Notes: a model not told the origin generated them from the letters alone. 64,000 nt of DNA from Desulfosarcina widdelii (GCF_009688965.1 NZ_AP021875.1:3720001-3784000), one strand, 5' to 3'. Shown: positions 24,507 through 33,708, counted from the first letter of the stretch. A program made the numbers and translations.

Positions 24507-25268
24507 ATGGCCGCTTCCGAGCCCAAATATATGTGCATCAAAAAGTGCCTGACCCGCCGGATCGCCGAAGGCACCATCGACCACCAGGTGCCGTCGGAAA
24601 ATCAATTGGCGCGGCAGTATCGGGTCAGTCGCATGACAGCCCGCAAGGCCCTTGACAAATTGTTGCACGAGGGTCGGGTCGAAAGAATTCCGGGGAAAGG
24701 GACCTTCGTAAAAAAACGGCAACTCAACCCGACCTATTTTCACGTGCATGCTTTTTCAGAGCATGCACGGCGCCTGGGTGTACAGACACACTCGCAAGTG
24801 ATCCGTTCGGGGATCGAGACGCTGCCCGCAGCGCTTGCCGAAAAACTCCCCGGCAGACAAGCGGTCTGCCTTGAACGCGTCCACTGGCTGGACGAGCAAC
24901 CGGTGTGCTGCGAAATCCGGTATTTACGAGCGGACTGGTGCGCCCCGCTGCTGGACGAAGACCTGGAAAACGAATCCGTTCATCACCTGATTGCCGGGAA
25001 ACTGAACCTGCCGATTACCCGCGTCTGGCAGCGCCTGGAGGCCGTCGGTTTGCCGGCAGCCGTCGCCGTTCATCTGAACATCGATGCCGGGACGCCGGCG
25101 TTTTGCATGAAACAGGTGCTGTACAGCGACGACGAACCCGTCTCCTATGTCGACTATTTTTTGAGAAGCGATGTGTATGCCTTCGAAGACCGTTTCGAAC
25201 CCGGAAAGCTGTCCACAGCGGGATGGGGCGGCGACGGCAGCCTTTCGCTGGACCGGCCTGACCGGTAA
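24507..25268 (+). CDS. GntR-family regulator, HutC branch (UTRA effector domain)
   Basis: 253 residues. N-terminal winged helix with VPSENQLARQYRVSRMTAR, the GntR recognition region, then a wing (RIPGKGTFVKK) and a UTRA ligand domain ending with the typical YSDDEPVSYVDYFLRSDVY. HutC-branch proteins release DNA on binding small amino- or sugar-derived effectors. Divergent from the AOR-FAD-mttB operon with a shared operator in the 115-bp gap, so it most likely controls that operon and senses its substrate or product. The ribosome site before ATG 24507 is weak. Confidence 0.9.
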   Translation: MAASEPKYMCIKKCLTRRIAEGTIDHQVPSENQLARQYRVSRMTARKALDKLLHEGRVERIPGKGTFVKKRQLNPTYFHVHAFSEHARRLGVQTHSQVIRSGIETLPAALAEKLPGRQAVCLERVHWLDEQPVCCEIRYLRADWCAPLLDEDLENESVHHLIAGKLNLPITRVWQRLEAVGLPAAVAVHLNIDAGTPAFCMKQVLYSDDEPVSYVDYFLRSDVYAFEDRFEPGKLSTAGWGGDGSLSLDRPDR

Positions 25269-25300
25269 AATTTGTCCTTACTGCTTAATTTTTGACGGTC

Positions 25301-25419
25301 TCGCAAAAAGTCGGGAATCACAAGTTGGCGTCATTCCGGCGCATTCCGAAATCCATTCATTTCAGTACGTTCTGGATGTCGGATCAAGTCCGGTATGACG
25401 AGCCCGGGACTTTTTGCGA
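25301..25419. repeat. Palindromic repeat B
   Basis: Perfect 12-bp terminal inverted repeat TCGCAAAAAGTC / GACTTTTTGCGA with nested inverted segments (GGCGTCATTCCGG, CCGGTATGACG). It lies between the gntR stop and the convergent mttB stop and could form a long hairpin that ends transcription from both sides. Unrelated in sequence to repeat A. Looks like a non-autonomous mobile element. Confidence 0.7.
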
Positions 25420-25442
25420 AACTCTGAAAATTCATATTCGCG

Positions 25443-26906
25443 TCATTTTTGCGCAGCGGTCAGTTCGGCTTCCCCCTCAATCTTGATCTTTTCAATGGCC
25501 GTGCAAACAGCGTCCGGCAACGGAGGGATGGTGTGGGTGTCCAGGATCTCGATCAGTTTGTCCTGGATGCGCTGCTCCATGTCTTTGGCGCCCGATTGTT
25601 CCCAAGCATCATAGGGCTGACGCGTCAGCAATTCCGACCGCCAGAGTTCCGAGCGGAAGTGTTCCAGGGTGTGGCGCTGCTGAAGGAAGTGCCCGCCCGG
25701 CCCCACCGTTTCGATGACCTGCCGCGCCAGGGTGTCGGGGGTCACTTCAATGCCCTGGATGAATCGTTTGGTCATGCCGATGGCCTCGTTGCCCAACAGC
25801 AGCATCGCCGGCGAACTGACCATGGCCATGTCCAGGTAGCCCACATCGTGAATCAGGTTGATCCCGGCCAATCCCTGGGAAAGGATGGAAAAGCCGCTTT
25901 CCAGACCGGCCTGGGCGTCCACGCGTTTGGCATCGGTACAGCCGGCATACCCCCAGGTCGGCAGACCGAAAGACTGGGCCACTTCCGCCTGGGCCGCGAT
26001 GCCCAGACTCATCTCCGGAAACCCCACACCAAAAAGGCCTGTGCGCATGTCCAGAATCTGGACGTTCCCGCTCAGGCACACCGGGCAACCCGGTTTTCGC
26101 AACTGGGCCAATGTCAGGCACATCAGCGATTCGGCCGTGATCTGGGCGACGACCCCGGCCAGGGTGGCCGGGCCTGTGGCACCGAGCTGGACGGCCGGCC
26201 CCGGGACCTGGGGCATGAACAGATCGGCCGCCAGAAACAGCCGATCGACAACCTCGTTGGGAAACACCAAAGGCGAGATGGGCTCGGGGTAGAGAATGAC
26301 AAACGGCTTTTGCCGCAGGTTGTCCATGCCACCAGCCACCTCGGCGGCCATTTCGTAAATCATTTCCGTTCCCCGGGCCGAGTAGCCGATGAAGATGACG
26401 GGTTTCGTCGTGTGCTTCACGACAGCTTCGAACTCGTGCAAATCCGCCGCAATGGAAGGGACATCCTGGCAGGACCCCATGGGCATGACCCAATCGATGT
26501 TTTCGCAGGCGTCGGCCACCAGCGCGCCGTTGACGATATCGGCCACGGTGGTGGGATGAATCGCGCCGGTGCGGGCATCCTTGGTACTGGGGCTGGCCGG
26601 GTTGGTGCCGTAATAGCTCTTGCGGCCTTCCACCTCCATGGCACGCTGTCCCTGACGGTCGTATATGGTGAACCCCTTGGGCGCCTTGTGCAGGCATTCG
26701 TTGACGATGAATTCGGGGACCCGGACGATATCGCCCTTTACCACGGCGCCGGCCTTCTTGAGCATCTTTACGGCCCCTTGGTGAAGCACCTTGAAGCCCG
26801 CCGTTGCCATGATGTCAAAGGCGGACCTGCGAATTTCGTGGATCTGGTCGTCGGTGAGAATTCTCACATAAGGGGACTGCTTCTGGATGGAAGCGCTGTT
26901 GATCAT
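25443..26906 (-). CDS. MttB-superfamily methyltransferase, copy 2 (non-Pyl type)
   Basis: 487 residues, a paralogue of the protein at 19578-21047 sharing the same full-length layout: VRILTDDQIHEIRRSAFDIM, IYDRQGQRAMEVEGRKSYYG, LSGNVQILDM, INLIHDVGYLDMAM. No UAG codon interrupts it. AAGGAG precedes the ATG. It is a single gene between gntR and the ABC importer, both on the opposite strand. Two related methyltransferases beside one regulator suggest two methylated substrates or two successive demethylations. No corrinoid carrier protein or RamA-type activator is encoded in this window. Confidence 0.92.
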   Translation of the reverse strand: MINSASIQKQSPYVRILTDDQIHEIRRSAFDIMATAGFKVLHQGAVKMLKKAGAVVKGDIVRVPEFIVNECLHKAPKGFTIYDRQGQRAMEVEGRKSYYGTNPASPSTKDARTGAIHPTTVADIVNGALVADACENIDWVMPMGSCQDVPSIAADLHEFEAVVKHTTKPVIFIGYSARGTEMIYEMAAEVAGGMDNLRQKPFVILYPEPISPLVFPNEVVDRLFLAADLFMPQVPGPAVQLGATGPATLAGVVAQITAESLMCLTLAQLRKPGCPVCLSGNVQILDMRTGLFGVGFPEMSLGIAAQAEVAQSFGLPTWGYAGCTDAKRVDAQAGLESGFSILSQGLAGINLIHDVGYLDMAMVSSPAMLLLGNEAIGMTKRFIQGIEVTPDTLARQVIETVGPGGHFLQQRHTLEHFRSELWRSELLTRQPYDAWEQSGAKDMEQRIQDKLIEILDTHTIPPLPDAVCTAIEKIKIEGEAELTAAQK

Positions 26907-27268
26907 GGCTGACTCCTTCGGTTTGAAGATGCATGAAATCGTGGCGGCCAGCAGGAAGATATCGAAGAATGAGAAAACCGCCTGCCCATGGATGGGAACA
27001 GATCCTTGCGCCCAATTTGCCTTTTTACCGGCAACTATGCTATTAAAGGAGAATCAAGTGATATTGAATCGCCCGTATTGAACCATTGGTGCGATTTTTC
27101 TCCACGTCCCTATTTTTATACACAGCGACTTTCGGTTTACCGCATCCGCCGTAAGGAAAACAGCGCCATCGGTATCCGTCGGACGGTTTTTATTTCTTCC
27201 GCTGTGGTTGTTCGGGCAATGGATTTTGTCTTTATGGATAACTACTACCTACCACATAGGACCGATCT
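26907..27268. other. 362-bp divergent intergenic region before the ABC importer
   Basis: Separates mttB copy 2 from the permease operon, so both promoters should lie here. I see no convincing -35/-10 pair and no copy of the GTATATAC operator. AAAGGAG at about 27046-27052 is well placed before a GTG at 27058 that opens a seven-codon frame ending at 27081. This might be a leader peptide but could be chance. Confidence 0.3.
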
Positions 27269-28570
27269 ATGGCAAAATTTATCCTCAGGCGTTTTTTTCT
27301 GCTGCTGCTGACCATGCTGCTGGTATCGGTAGCTGTATTTCTGATCACCGAGGCGTCTCCCGGCAATGTGGCCAAAAATGTGCTCGGCGCTTTCATCACG
27401 CCCGAGCAGGAGGCCTCCTTCCTGGCCCAGATGGGCCTGGATAAGCCGGCGTATGTACGCTACATCCACTGGCTGCTGGGCAGCGACTGGATCGCGGACG
27501 GCAAAGTGGAGATGCCGCTGAGGCGGGTCACCAACGAAGACGGATTCGTGGATTGGTGGGCGGTGAAGCCCAACGGGGACCTGGTCCGTTGGAAACTCGA
27601 GGGAGAAGATCTGATTGCCATTACCCTGCCCAAGGGAAAAGACGAACCGCTCCGGCAGAAGGATAACGGGCGCTGGCAGGCCGGCAAGGACGGCGGTCAG
27701 TATGCCTGGGGCGTCGATACGGCCAATCACGTCGTGCGCTGGGAAAAGGGAACCGATCTGGAGGTCTGGACCTTTGTCATGGGCACCGGCTGGATGAAAA
27801 CCACAGGCGGCCCGGTGGAGTATATCCCCTTGAAAAAAGGCTTCATCCGCGGCGACCCCGGGGTTTCCCTGCGCACCGGCCGGCCCGTGGCGGATACGAT
27901 CTTCACCCGGCTGCGAAACTCCGTGGTGCTGGCCGGCATCGCCTTCGCGCTGGTCATGCCTACCGCCCTGTTTCTGGGCATGATTGCCGGGCTCAAAGAG
28001 GGGTCTTTGAAGGACCGGGTGCTGTCCATCGGCGGCATGATGTTCTCGGTCATCCCCGAGTTCGCCACCGGTATCTTTCTGATATTGATCATGGCGGTCT
28101 GGCTGCAGATCGTTCCCGGGGCCACGGTCTTCGGAGAAAAGGCGCCCTGGGAGCGCCTGGACATGCTGATTCTGCCGGTACTCACCCTGACGCTCGTGGA
28201 GTTGGGCTACATCCTGCGCATCACCCGGGCCAGCATGGTGGAGGTGATGAAATCGCCCTACATCCGCACCGCCTATCTCAAGGGCCTGCCCTACTGGCGC
28301 ATCGTCTTCAAGCATGCCGTGCGCAACGCCCTTATGGCGCCGATCACCGTGATCATGCTGCATGTCAACTGGCTCATGGGCGGCATCGTCATCGTCGAGG
28401 TGGTCTTCGGCTACCCCGGCCTGGGCAAGTACCTGCTGGAATCGGCCCTGTTCAAGGACATCAACGGTCTGGAAGCCGGCGCCATGATCCTGGTCCTGCT
28501 GGCCGTGGGCACCCAACTGGTGGCGGACATCATTTACACGTTTCTCAATCCACGCATTCGCTATGCGTAG
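27269..28570 (+). CDS. DppB-type ABC permease with a ~118-residue periplasmic insert
   Basis: 433 residues against about 310-340 for ordinary DppB/OppB. The first helix and the GLDKPAYVRYIHWLLG segment are normal; residues ~74-192 are then extra, after which GFIRGDPGVSLRTGRPV resumes the family sequence, followed by five more helices and the EAA coupling loop (YIRTAYLKGLPYWRIVF). The insert contains two similar stretches, WWAVKPNGDLVRWK and YAWGVDTANHVVRWE, rich in Trp and charged residues. It would lie on the periplasmic side where the binding protein docks. AGGA is 8 nt before the ATG. First gene of the importer operon. Confidence 0.9.
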   Translation: MAKFILRRFFLLLLTMLLVSVAVFLITEASPGNVAKNVLGAFITPEQEASFLAQMGLDKPAYVRYIHWLLGSDWIADGKVEMPLRRVTNEDGFVDWWAVKPNGDLVRWKLEGEDLIAITLPKGKDEPLRQKDNGRWQAGKDGGQYAWGVDTANHVVRWEKGTDLEVWTFVMGTGWMKTTGGPVEYIPLKKGFIRGDPGVSLRTGRPVADTIFTRLRNSVVLAGIAFALVMPTALFLGMIAGLKEGSLKDRVLSIGGMMFSVIPEFATGIFLILIMAVWLQIVPGATVFGEKAPWERLDMLILPVLTLTLVELGYILRITRASMVEVMKSPYIRTAYLKGLPYWRIVFKHAVRNALMAPITVIMLHVNWLMGGIVIVEVVFGYPGLGKYLLESALFKDINGLEAGAMILVLLAVGTQLVADIIYTFLNPRIRYA

Positions 28571-28627
28571 CCATATCGTCTGTTAACGCAGTATTTTCGC
28601 AACGGAACCGACAAGCGAGAGGATATC

Positions 28628-29584
28628 ATGCCAGACGGCGAGCAAGCAGTCGCAGGCGACAATTCACTGGACGACATTCCGCCGCTGAAAAGCGAGCGGC
28701 CCGGTTTTTTTACCCGCCTGGGCGGAGGCATTAAATTCATCTGGGCGTCCAAAACGGCCACGGTGGGCCTCTTCCTGGTTCTTTTCTGGGTGTTTGTGGC
28801 CATTTTTGCACCCCTTTTGACCCCCTACACCCCGCTGGAGCAGGATTGGAAAAATCCCAACATCGGCCCCAGCAAGGAACACATCCTGGGCACCGACGAA
28901 CTGGGACGCGACCTGTGGTCCCGCCTGATTTACGGCGCCCGCGTCGTGCTGGTCATCATGCCCGTCGGCGACAACTACTGGATACCGGGGGGCACGGCCA
29001 TCTGGGGTGTGCTGGTGGCCCTGCTGGTGGGCACCGCGCTGGGGTTGATCAGCGGCTATCACGGCGGCTGGGTGGACGAGGTTACCATGCGCCTGCTGGA
29101 CGCCATGATGGCGGTGCCCATCATCCTGCTCTACATGATCATCATGGCCGCCCTGGGCGCATCGGCCATCAATGTGGTCCTGGCCATGACCATCGTGGGC
29201 ACGCCGGGAATCGCACGCCTGGTGCGCAGCCTGACGCTGGACATCCGCACCCGCGAATACATCCGCGCGGCCGAAACCCGGGGAGAGAGTTCCTGGTATA
29301 TCATGTTCGTGGAAATCCTGCCCAACGCCCGCGGCCCGATTATCGTGGACGCCATGCTGCGGGTGGGCTATGCCATTTTCGCCATGGGCACGCTGGGATT
29401 TCTCGGACTGGGCATCCCGCCGCCATCGCCGGACTGGGGTTCCATGGTGGCCAAGGGCCGGGAGTTCATTCTGGCCGGCAGCCCCTATGCCGCCCTGTGG
29501 CCGTCGCTGGCCATTGCTTCGCTGGTGGTGGGGCTGAATCTGCTGGCTGATGGGATACGGGAAGAATCGATGCGCTACCAATAA
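28628..29584 (+). CDS. DppC-type ABC permease
   Basis: 318 residues. A cytoplasmic N terminus and first helix (VGLFLVLFWVFVAIFAPLL), then the periplasmic LGTDELGRDLWSRLIYGAR motif of DppC/OppC proteins, five further helices, and the EAA loop EYIRAAETRGESSWYIMF. It pairs with the upstream DppB-like protein to form the inner-membrane channel. GAGAGG lies just before the ATG. A palindromic repeat (A2) fills the space between this gene and the ATPase gene. Confidence 0.93.
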   Translation: MPDGEQAVAGDNSLDDIPPLKSERPGFFTRLGGGIKFIWASKTATVGLFLVLFWVFVAIFAPLLTPYTPLEQDWKNPNIGPSKEHILGTDELGRDLWSRLIYGARVVLVIMPVGDNYWIPGGTAIWGVLVALLVGTALGLISGYHGGWVDEVTMRLLDAMMAVPIILLYMIIMAALGASAINVVLAMTIVGTPGIARLVRSLTLDIRTREYIRAAETRGESSWYIMFVEILPNARGPIIVDAMLRVGYAIFAMGTLGFLGLGIPPPSPDWGSMVAKGREFILAGSPYAALWPSLAIASLVVGLNLLADGIREESMRYQ

Positions 29585-29585
29585 G

Positions 29586-29773
29586 TCGTGCCCATCCAGA
29601 AATGGCCAATTTGCCCGATATCCGTGTTGTGCTCAACCTGGTTTTATAAGATCGGGTTGATCCTCGGCATATCAACTATATACACCCCAAGGGCATTTCC
29701 TTCGGGCACCTGTGGTAAAATTTCTCGCACGCCTTGATCTCGAACAAATTTTCCGATTTCTGGACGGACACGA
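29586..29773. repeat. Palindromic repeat A, copy 2, inside the ABC operon
   Basis: Begins TCGTGCCCATCCAGAAATGG one base after the permease stop codon and ends GGACGGACACGA 14 bp before the ATPase ATG. The ends are imperfect inverted repeats. It is about 45 bp longer than copies A1 and A4 because of extra central sequence around AAGATCGGG and CCCCAAGGGCATT. If transcribed it forms a large hairpin that may lower expression of the ATPase gene. Confidence 0.8.
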
Positions 29774-29787
29774 CATAGAGAGGTCCC

Positions 29788-31938
29788 ATGGACGATATAG
29801 ATAGCGAAAAATCCGAAGTCGTTCTCGACGTCGAACACTTGAGCATCGCCTACGAAACCCGCAAGGGAGACGTGCAGGCGGTGCGCGACGTCTCCTTTGC
29901 GGTGCGCGAGGGGGAAACCGTGGGGCTGGTGGGCGAGTCCGGCTGCGGCAAGAGCACCATTGCCTACGGCATCGTCAACCACCTGGGCCCCAACGGCAAA
30001 ATCACCGACGGGCACATCCGCTTCCAGGAGACCGAACTGGTCAACCGCAGCCAGTCCGAACTCAACGAGATCCGCGGCAACAACATCGCCATGGTTTTTC
30101 AGGATCCCATGCAGGCCCTCAACCCCTCCATGCGGCTGGGCGAACAGCTGGCCGAAGTGCTTACCAGCCATCGCAGCATCTCCGAAAAAGATGCCCGGGA
30201 TCGCTGCATCCGCATGCTCAAACGGGTCAACATGCCCGACCCCGAAGATGTCATGAACCGCTACACCCACCAGATCTCCGGCGGCCAGCAGCAGCGGGTG
30301 GTCATCGCCATGGCCATGCTCAACAACCCGTCCCTGCTGATCATGGACGAACCCACCACGGCCCTGGACGTCACCGTGGAGGCGGCCGTGCTGGACCTGA
30401 TCGAGGAATTGAAAAACGATTTCCACGCGGCCAATATTTTTATCACCCACAACCTGGGGGTCGTGGCCCGGGTGAGCGATTTTCTGTGCGTCATGTACGC
30501 CGGGCAAATGGTGGAAAAAGGCACCGTGGTGGAGATTTTCAAACGCCCCTGCCACCCCTACACCCGGGGACTGATTTCCGCAGTACCCAAGCTTGGAGAC
30601 AGCAAGCTGGACTCGGTGCTCTACCCCATCCGCGGCCGGGTGCCGGCGCCGGCCAACCGTCCGCAGGACGCCTGCATTTTCGCCCCCCGCTGCGACTACG
30701 CCACCGGGGAATGCCTGGAAGCCCGCCCGCCCATGGTGCAGCTCGCTCCGGAACACGCCGCCCGCTGCCTCTACGCCGCGGAAATCGAATCACGGCCCAA
30801 AACCACCCGGCGCAAGTCCAAGGTGCATCAAGTCAAGGAAGCCGTGGAGGAAAGTCCTGGCCAGGAGAGCCGGAAAATGGTGCTCGACTCCGAAAATTTG
30901 AAAGTCTGGTACCCCACGGCAGCCGACAACGTGGTCAGCCTCTTCGGACTGGGCGAGAAAAAATATGTCAAGGCCGTGGACGACGTCAGCCTGCGCGTGG
31001 CCAAAGGCCGCACCCTGGGCCTGGTGGGCGAGTCCGGCTGCGGCAAATCCTCTCTGGTCAAGGGGCTCATCGGTTTGGAGCCGCTCACCGGCGGCCGGAT
31101 GCAATTTCTGGATATCGAGGTCAGGGAAGAGGTCACCGCCAGGGCCAAGGAGCTGATCAAGGATATGCAGATGGTCTTCCAGAACCCGGATTCGACCCTC
31201 AACCCATCCTACACCGTAGGCAAGCAGATCGCCCGCCCCATTCAGCGATTCAAAACCGTGCCGCGCGACCAGGTCAAGGATGAGGTGATCCGCCTGCTCA
31301 ACGCCGTGCGGCTGTCGGGAACCTACTACGACCGCCTGCCGCGGCAGCTTTCCGGGGGGGAAAAGCAGCGGGTGGGAATTGCCCGCGCACTGGCCAGCCG
31401 GCCGGACCTGATCATCTGCGACGAACCGGTTTCCGCCCTGGATGTTTCCGTCCAGGCGGCGGTCATCAACCTGCTGCTGGAAATCCAGCAGACTTTCGGA
31501 TCGTCGATGATCTTCATCGCCCACGACCTTTCCGTGGTGCGCTACTTTTCCGACGACATCGCCGTGATGTACCTGGGGCGGATCGTCGAAATCGGCCCGG
31601 CGGAAAAAATCTACGATCCGCCCTATCATCCATACACCGAAGCGCTGCTGTCGGCTGTTCCCATCGCCGATCCCGAGGCCGAGCAAAAGGAAATCCGCCT
31701 TTCCGGCAACGTGCCCAGCGCCCTCAATCCACCGTCCGGCTGCTATTTTCACACCCGCTGCCCGCGCCGGGCCGAGATGCTGCCCGACGGGGGCAAAATC
31801 TGCGAGGTCGAAAAGCCGCCCTGGCGGCAGAACAGTTCGGGCCACCGCATCCTGTGCCACATCCCCATCGAAAAATTGATGGAAATCGAACCGGTGGTGC
31901 ATCACAGGGAAGAGGAGGAAACCGTGCCGGCGGGTTAG
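29788..31938 (+). CDS. Fused double ABC ATPase (DppD-DppF type)
   Basis: 716 residues containing two complete nucleotide-binding domains that are normally separate proteins. Domain 1 (~1-340): GESGCGKST, ISGGQQQRVVIAMAM, LIMDEPTTALD. Domain 2 (~365-716): GESGCGKSS, LSGGEKQRVGIARAL, IICDEPVSALD. Each ends with the peptide/nickel transporter C-terminal oligo-binding motif, including CIFAPRCDYA and CYFHTRCPRR. A basic, charged linker (TTRRKSKVHQVKEAVEE) joins them. It powers the two permeases encoded upstream. GAGAGG precedes the ATG. Confidence 0.94.
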   Translation: MDDIDSEKSEVVLDVEHLSIAYETRKGDVQAVRDVSFAVREGETVGLVGESGCGKSTIAYGIVNHLGPNGKITDGHIRFQETELVNRSQSELNEIRGNNIAMVFQDPMQALNPSMRLGEQLAEVLTSHRSISEKDARDRCIRMLKRVNMPDPEDVMNRYTHQISGGQQQRVVIAMAMLNNPSLLIMDEPTTALDVTVEAAVLDLIEELKNDFHAANIFITHNLGVVARVSDFLCVMYAGQMVEKGTVVEIFKRPCHPYTRGLISAVPKLGDSKLDSVLYPIRGRVPAPANRPQDACIFAPRCDYATGECLEARPPMVQLAPEHAARCLYAAEIESRPKTTRRKSKVHQVKEAVEESPGQESRKMVLDSENLKVWYPTAADNVVSLFGLGEKKYVKAVDDVSLRVAKGRTLGLVGESGCGKSSLVKGLIGLEPLTGGRMQFLDIEVREEVTARAKELIKDMQMVFQNPDSTLNPSYTVGKQIARPIQRFKTVPRDQVKDEVIRLLNAVRLSGTYYDRLPRQLSGGEKQRVGIARALASRPDLIICDEPVSALDVSVQAAVINLLLEIQQTFGSSMIFIAHDLSVVRYFSDDIAVMYLGRIVEIGPAEKIYDPPYHPYTEALLSAVPIADPEAEQKEIRLSGNVPSALNPPSGCYFHTRCPRRAEMLPDGGKICEVEKPPWRQNSSGHRILCHIPIEKLMEIEPVVHHREEEETVPAG

Positions 31939-31968
31939 CAAGGAAGCTGACAACAGACTGTAAACGGC

Positions 31969-32003
31969 AAAAAGGGGAGGTGCAGCGGCACCTCCCCTTT
32001 TTT
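31969..32003 (+). terminator. Rho-independent terminator after the ABC operon
   Basis: A 15-bp stem AAAAAGGGGAGGTGC with loop AGCG and its inverse, ending in a run of T, 31 bp after the ATPase stop. The A run on the other side lets it serve the convergent binding-protein gene as well. Confidence 0.85.
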
Positions 32004-32055
32004 AATGGTATCTATTTTCGCGTCCGTTCAAACAACCGCAGCGGAGCGCAACAGA

Positions 32056-33708
32056 CTAAACATCCATCCAGACCTCGTTGAACAGCAGCAGAAGGTTAGG
32101 ATGGGCGATGACATTTTTCAACTTTTTATTGGGGCACATCCAGGTATTCATCCAGTAAGCGATGCCGATGGAACCGCGATCCATCTGGATCTGCTCCAGT
32201 TTGCACATGACTTTTCTGCGCTCGTTCACATCCAGGATGCCGCTGGCCTTGGCCAGCAGTTCGCTGAACTCCTTGTCCACCCATCGGGACTCGTTCCAGG
32301 CCGCCGGCTTGCCTTTGTCATCGGCCGTGTAAGCGAGTTTGAGCGCCTGGGTGCCCAGCGGACGGTGGGTCCACGGGGTGACTCCCAGGTCCACCTCGGT
32401 CCACTTCTCCCAATACTGGCTGGTGGTCATGGTCTGGATGTTGACCCGGATCCCTGCCGGTGCCGCATCCTGCTTGAGCACCTCGGCATAGCGCACGATG
32501 TCGGTCCACTCCGATCCCACGGCGATGTTGACGTCGATGCCGTTGGGATAGCCGGCCTCCTTGAGCAGTTGCTTGGCCTGCATGGGATCGTATTTGGGAA
32601 TCGGCTTTTCGCAGTATTCGGGATGTTTGGGGCAGACGTGGAAGTCTTGTCCCTGCATGCCTTCGCCCTGATAGGCCAGGGCAAGGATTTTCTCGCGGTG
32701 CTGGCAGAGCTTGAGGGCCTTGCGCACCCGGTTGTCCGTCCAGGGTTTGAGATCCACCCGCATGCGCATCACCCGGGTGGTTGCGGTGGTGACGGGGATG
32801 ACCTGGATGTTGCTGTCTCCCTTGACCGCTTTCATGATGTCCGGGCCGGGGCTGTCCGATGCGTCGATGAGATCGATGTCGCCGGATTTCAAGGCGGCGA
32901 TCTGGGGCGCCTTTTCTCCGCCCATGTCGATGAAGCGCACCTCGTCCAGATACGGCAGGGGCTTGCCGTCGGCGCCCGTCTGCCAGTAGTCCTTGCGCGC
33001 TTTGACGATGCAGATCTCGCCTTCCTTATACGTGTCGAGAACAAACGGTCCGGTGCCATGGGGGGCCTTTTTCATGTCCCCTTCGAAGGTTCGATGGTTC
33101 ACCACCTGGGCGGTATACTGGTAAAAATCCTCGGGCAGCGAAATTTCAGCCCGTTTTAGATGCAGTTTGAACTGGTAGTCGTTGACTTTTTCGATTCCCG
33201 AAGGATCCAGGTAGGCGCCCACGAGTCCCTTCAGCGACGAGCCCACGGCGTCGTCCAGCCACTGCTGAATGGTGAAGATGCAGTCGTCGGCGGTAAACGT
33301 GTCGCCGTTGTTGAATTTGACCCCTTTGCGAACATTCCATGTCCAGGTTTTCAGGTCATCGCTGGCGCTCCAGCTTTCGCACAGATAGGGATGGGTGATA
33401 TTGTTCTCGTCGGTATAGGTCATGTACTCCCAAATCTGGCGTGTGGCGTTGGAAGGCATCAGCCAGGAAAAGCGCGCCGGATGATCGATCTTTTGCACCT
33501 GCTGGGCCACCCGCAGAACGCCCCCGCGCTTGATGCCCGCTGCGGCGGCCTTCCTGGGCAAGGCCAGCCCGGCAAGCTGGCCGGCGGCCGTCACGCTAAG
33601 ACCCAGCAGGGCGCTGTAGCGGATAAACTCGCGCCGGGACAACTGCCCCTTTTGCATCTGGTCTTGCAACTCCGGTATCGCTGGATGAATTGTCTTTTTG
33701 CGGCTCAT
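32056..33708 (-). CDS. Family 5 solute-binding protein with Tat signal
   Basis: About 550 residues starting at MSRKKTIHP after AAGGAGG. The N terminus carries a twin-arginine motif SRREFIRYSALLGLS followed by a hydrophobic stretch and an AAAAG cleavage region, so it is exported folded. The body matches peptide/nickel family 5 binding proteins: LCESWSASDDLKTWTWNVRKG near the N terminus and GHRPLGTQ-like loops later (PWTHRPLGTQAL). It is the likely receptor of the importer at 27269-31938, although encoded convergently and so under a separate promoter. The ligand is unknown; cluster context suggests an N-methylated or peptide-like amine. Confidence 0.92.
   Translation of the reverse strand: MSRKKTIHPAIPELQDQMQKGQLSRREFIRYSALLGLSVTAAGQLAGLALPRKAAAAGIKRGGVLRVAQQVQKIDHPARFSWLMPSNATRQIWEYMTYTDENNITHPYLCESWSASDDLKTWTWNVRKGVKFNNGDTFTADDCIFTIQQWLDDAVGSSLKGLVGAYLDPSGIEKVNDYQFKLHLKRAEISLPEDFYQYTAQVVNHRTFEGDMKKAPHGTGPFVLDTYKEGEICIVKARKDYWQTGADGKPLPYLDEVRFIDMGGEKAPQIAALKSGDIDLIDASDSPGPDIMKAVKGDSNIQVIPVTTATTRVMRMRVDLKPWTDNRVRKALKLCQHREKILALAYQGEGMQGQDFHVCPKHPEYCEKPIPKYDPMQAKQLLKEAGYPNGIDVNIAVGSEWTDIVRYAEVLKQDAAPAGIRVNIQTMTTSQYWEKWTEVDLGVTPWTHRPLGTQALKLAYTADDKGKPAAWNESRWVDKEFSELLAKASGILDVNERRKVMCKLEQIQMDRGSIGIAYWMNTWMCPNKKLKNVIAHPNLLLLFNEVWMDV

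Noticed and set aside
25449..26912. 487-codon open frame antisense to mttB copy 2
   Set aside because: It covers the same span as a conserved family protein and has no ribosome site or known motif. GC-rich codon bias keeps the antisense frame open.
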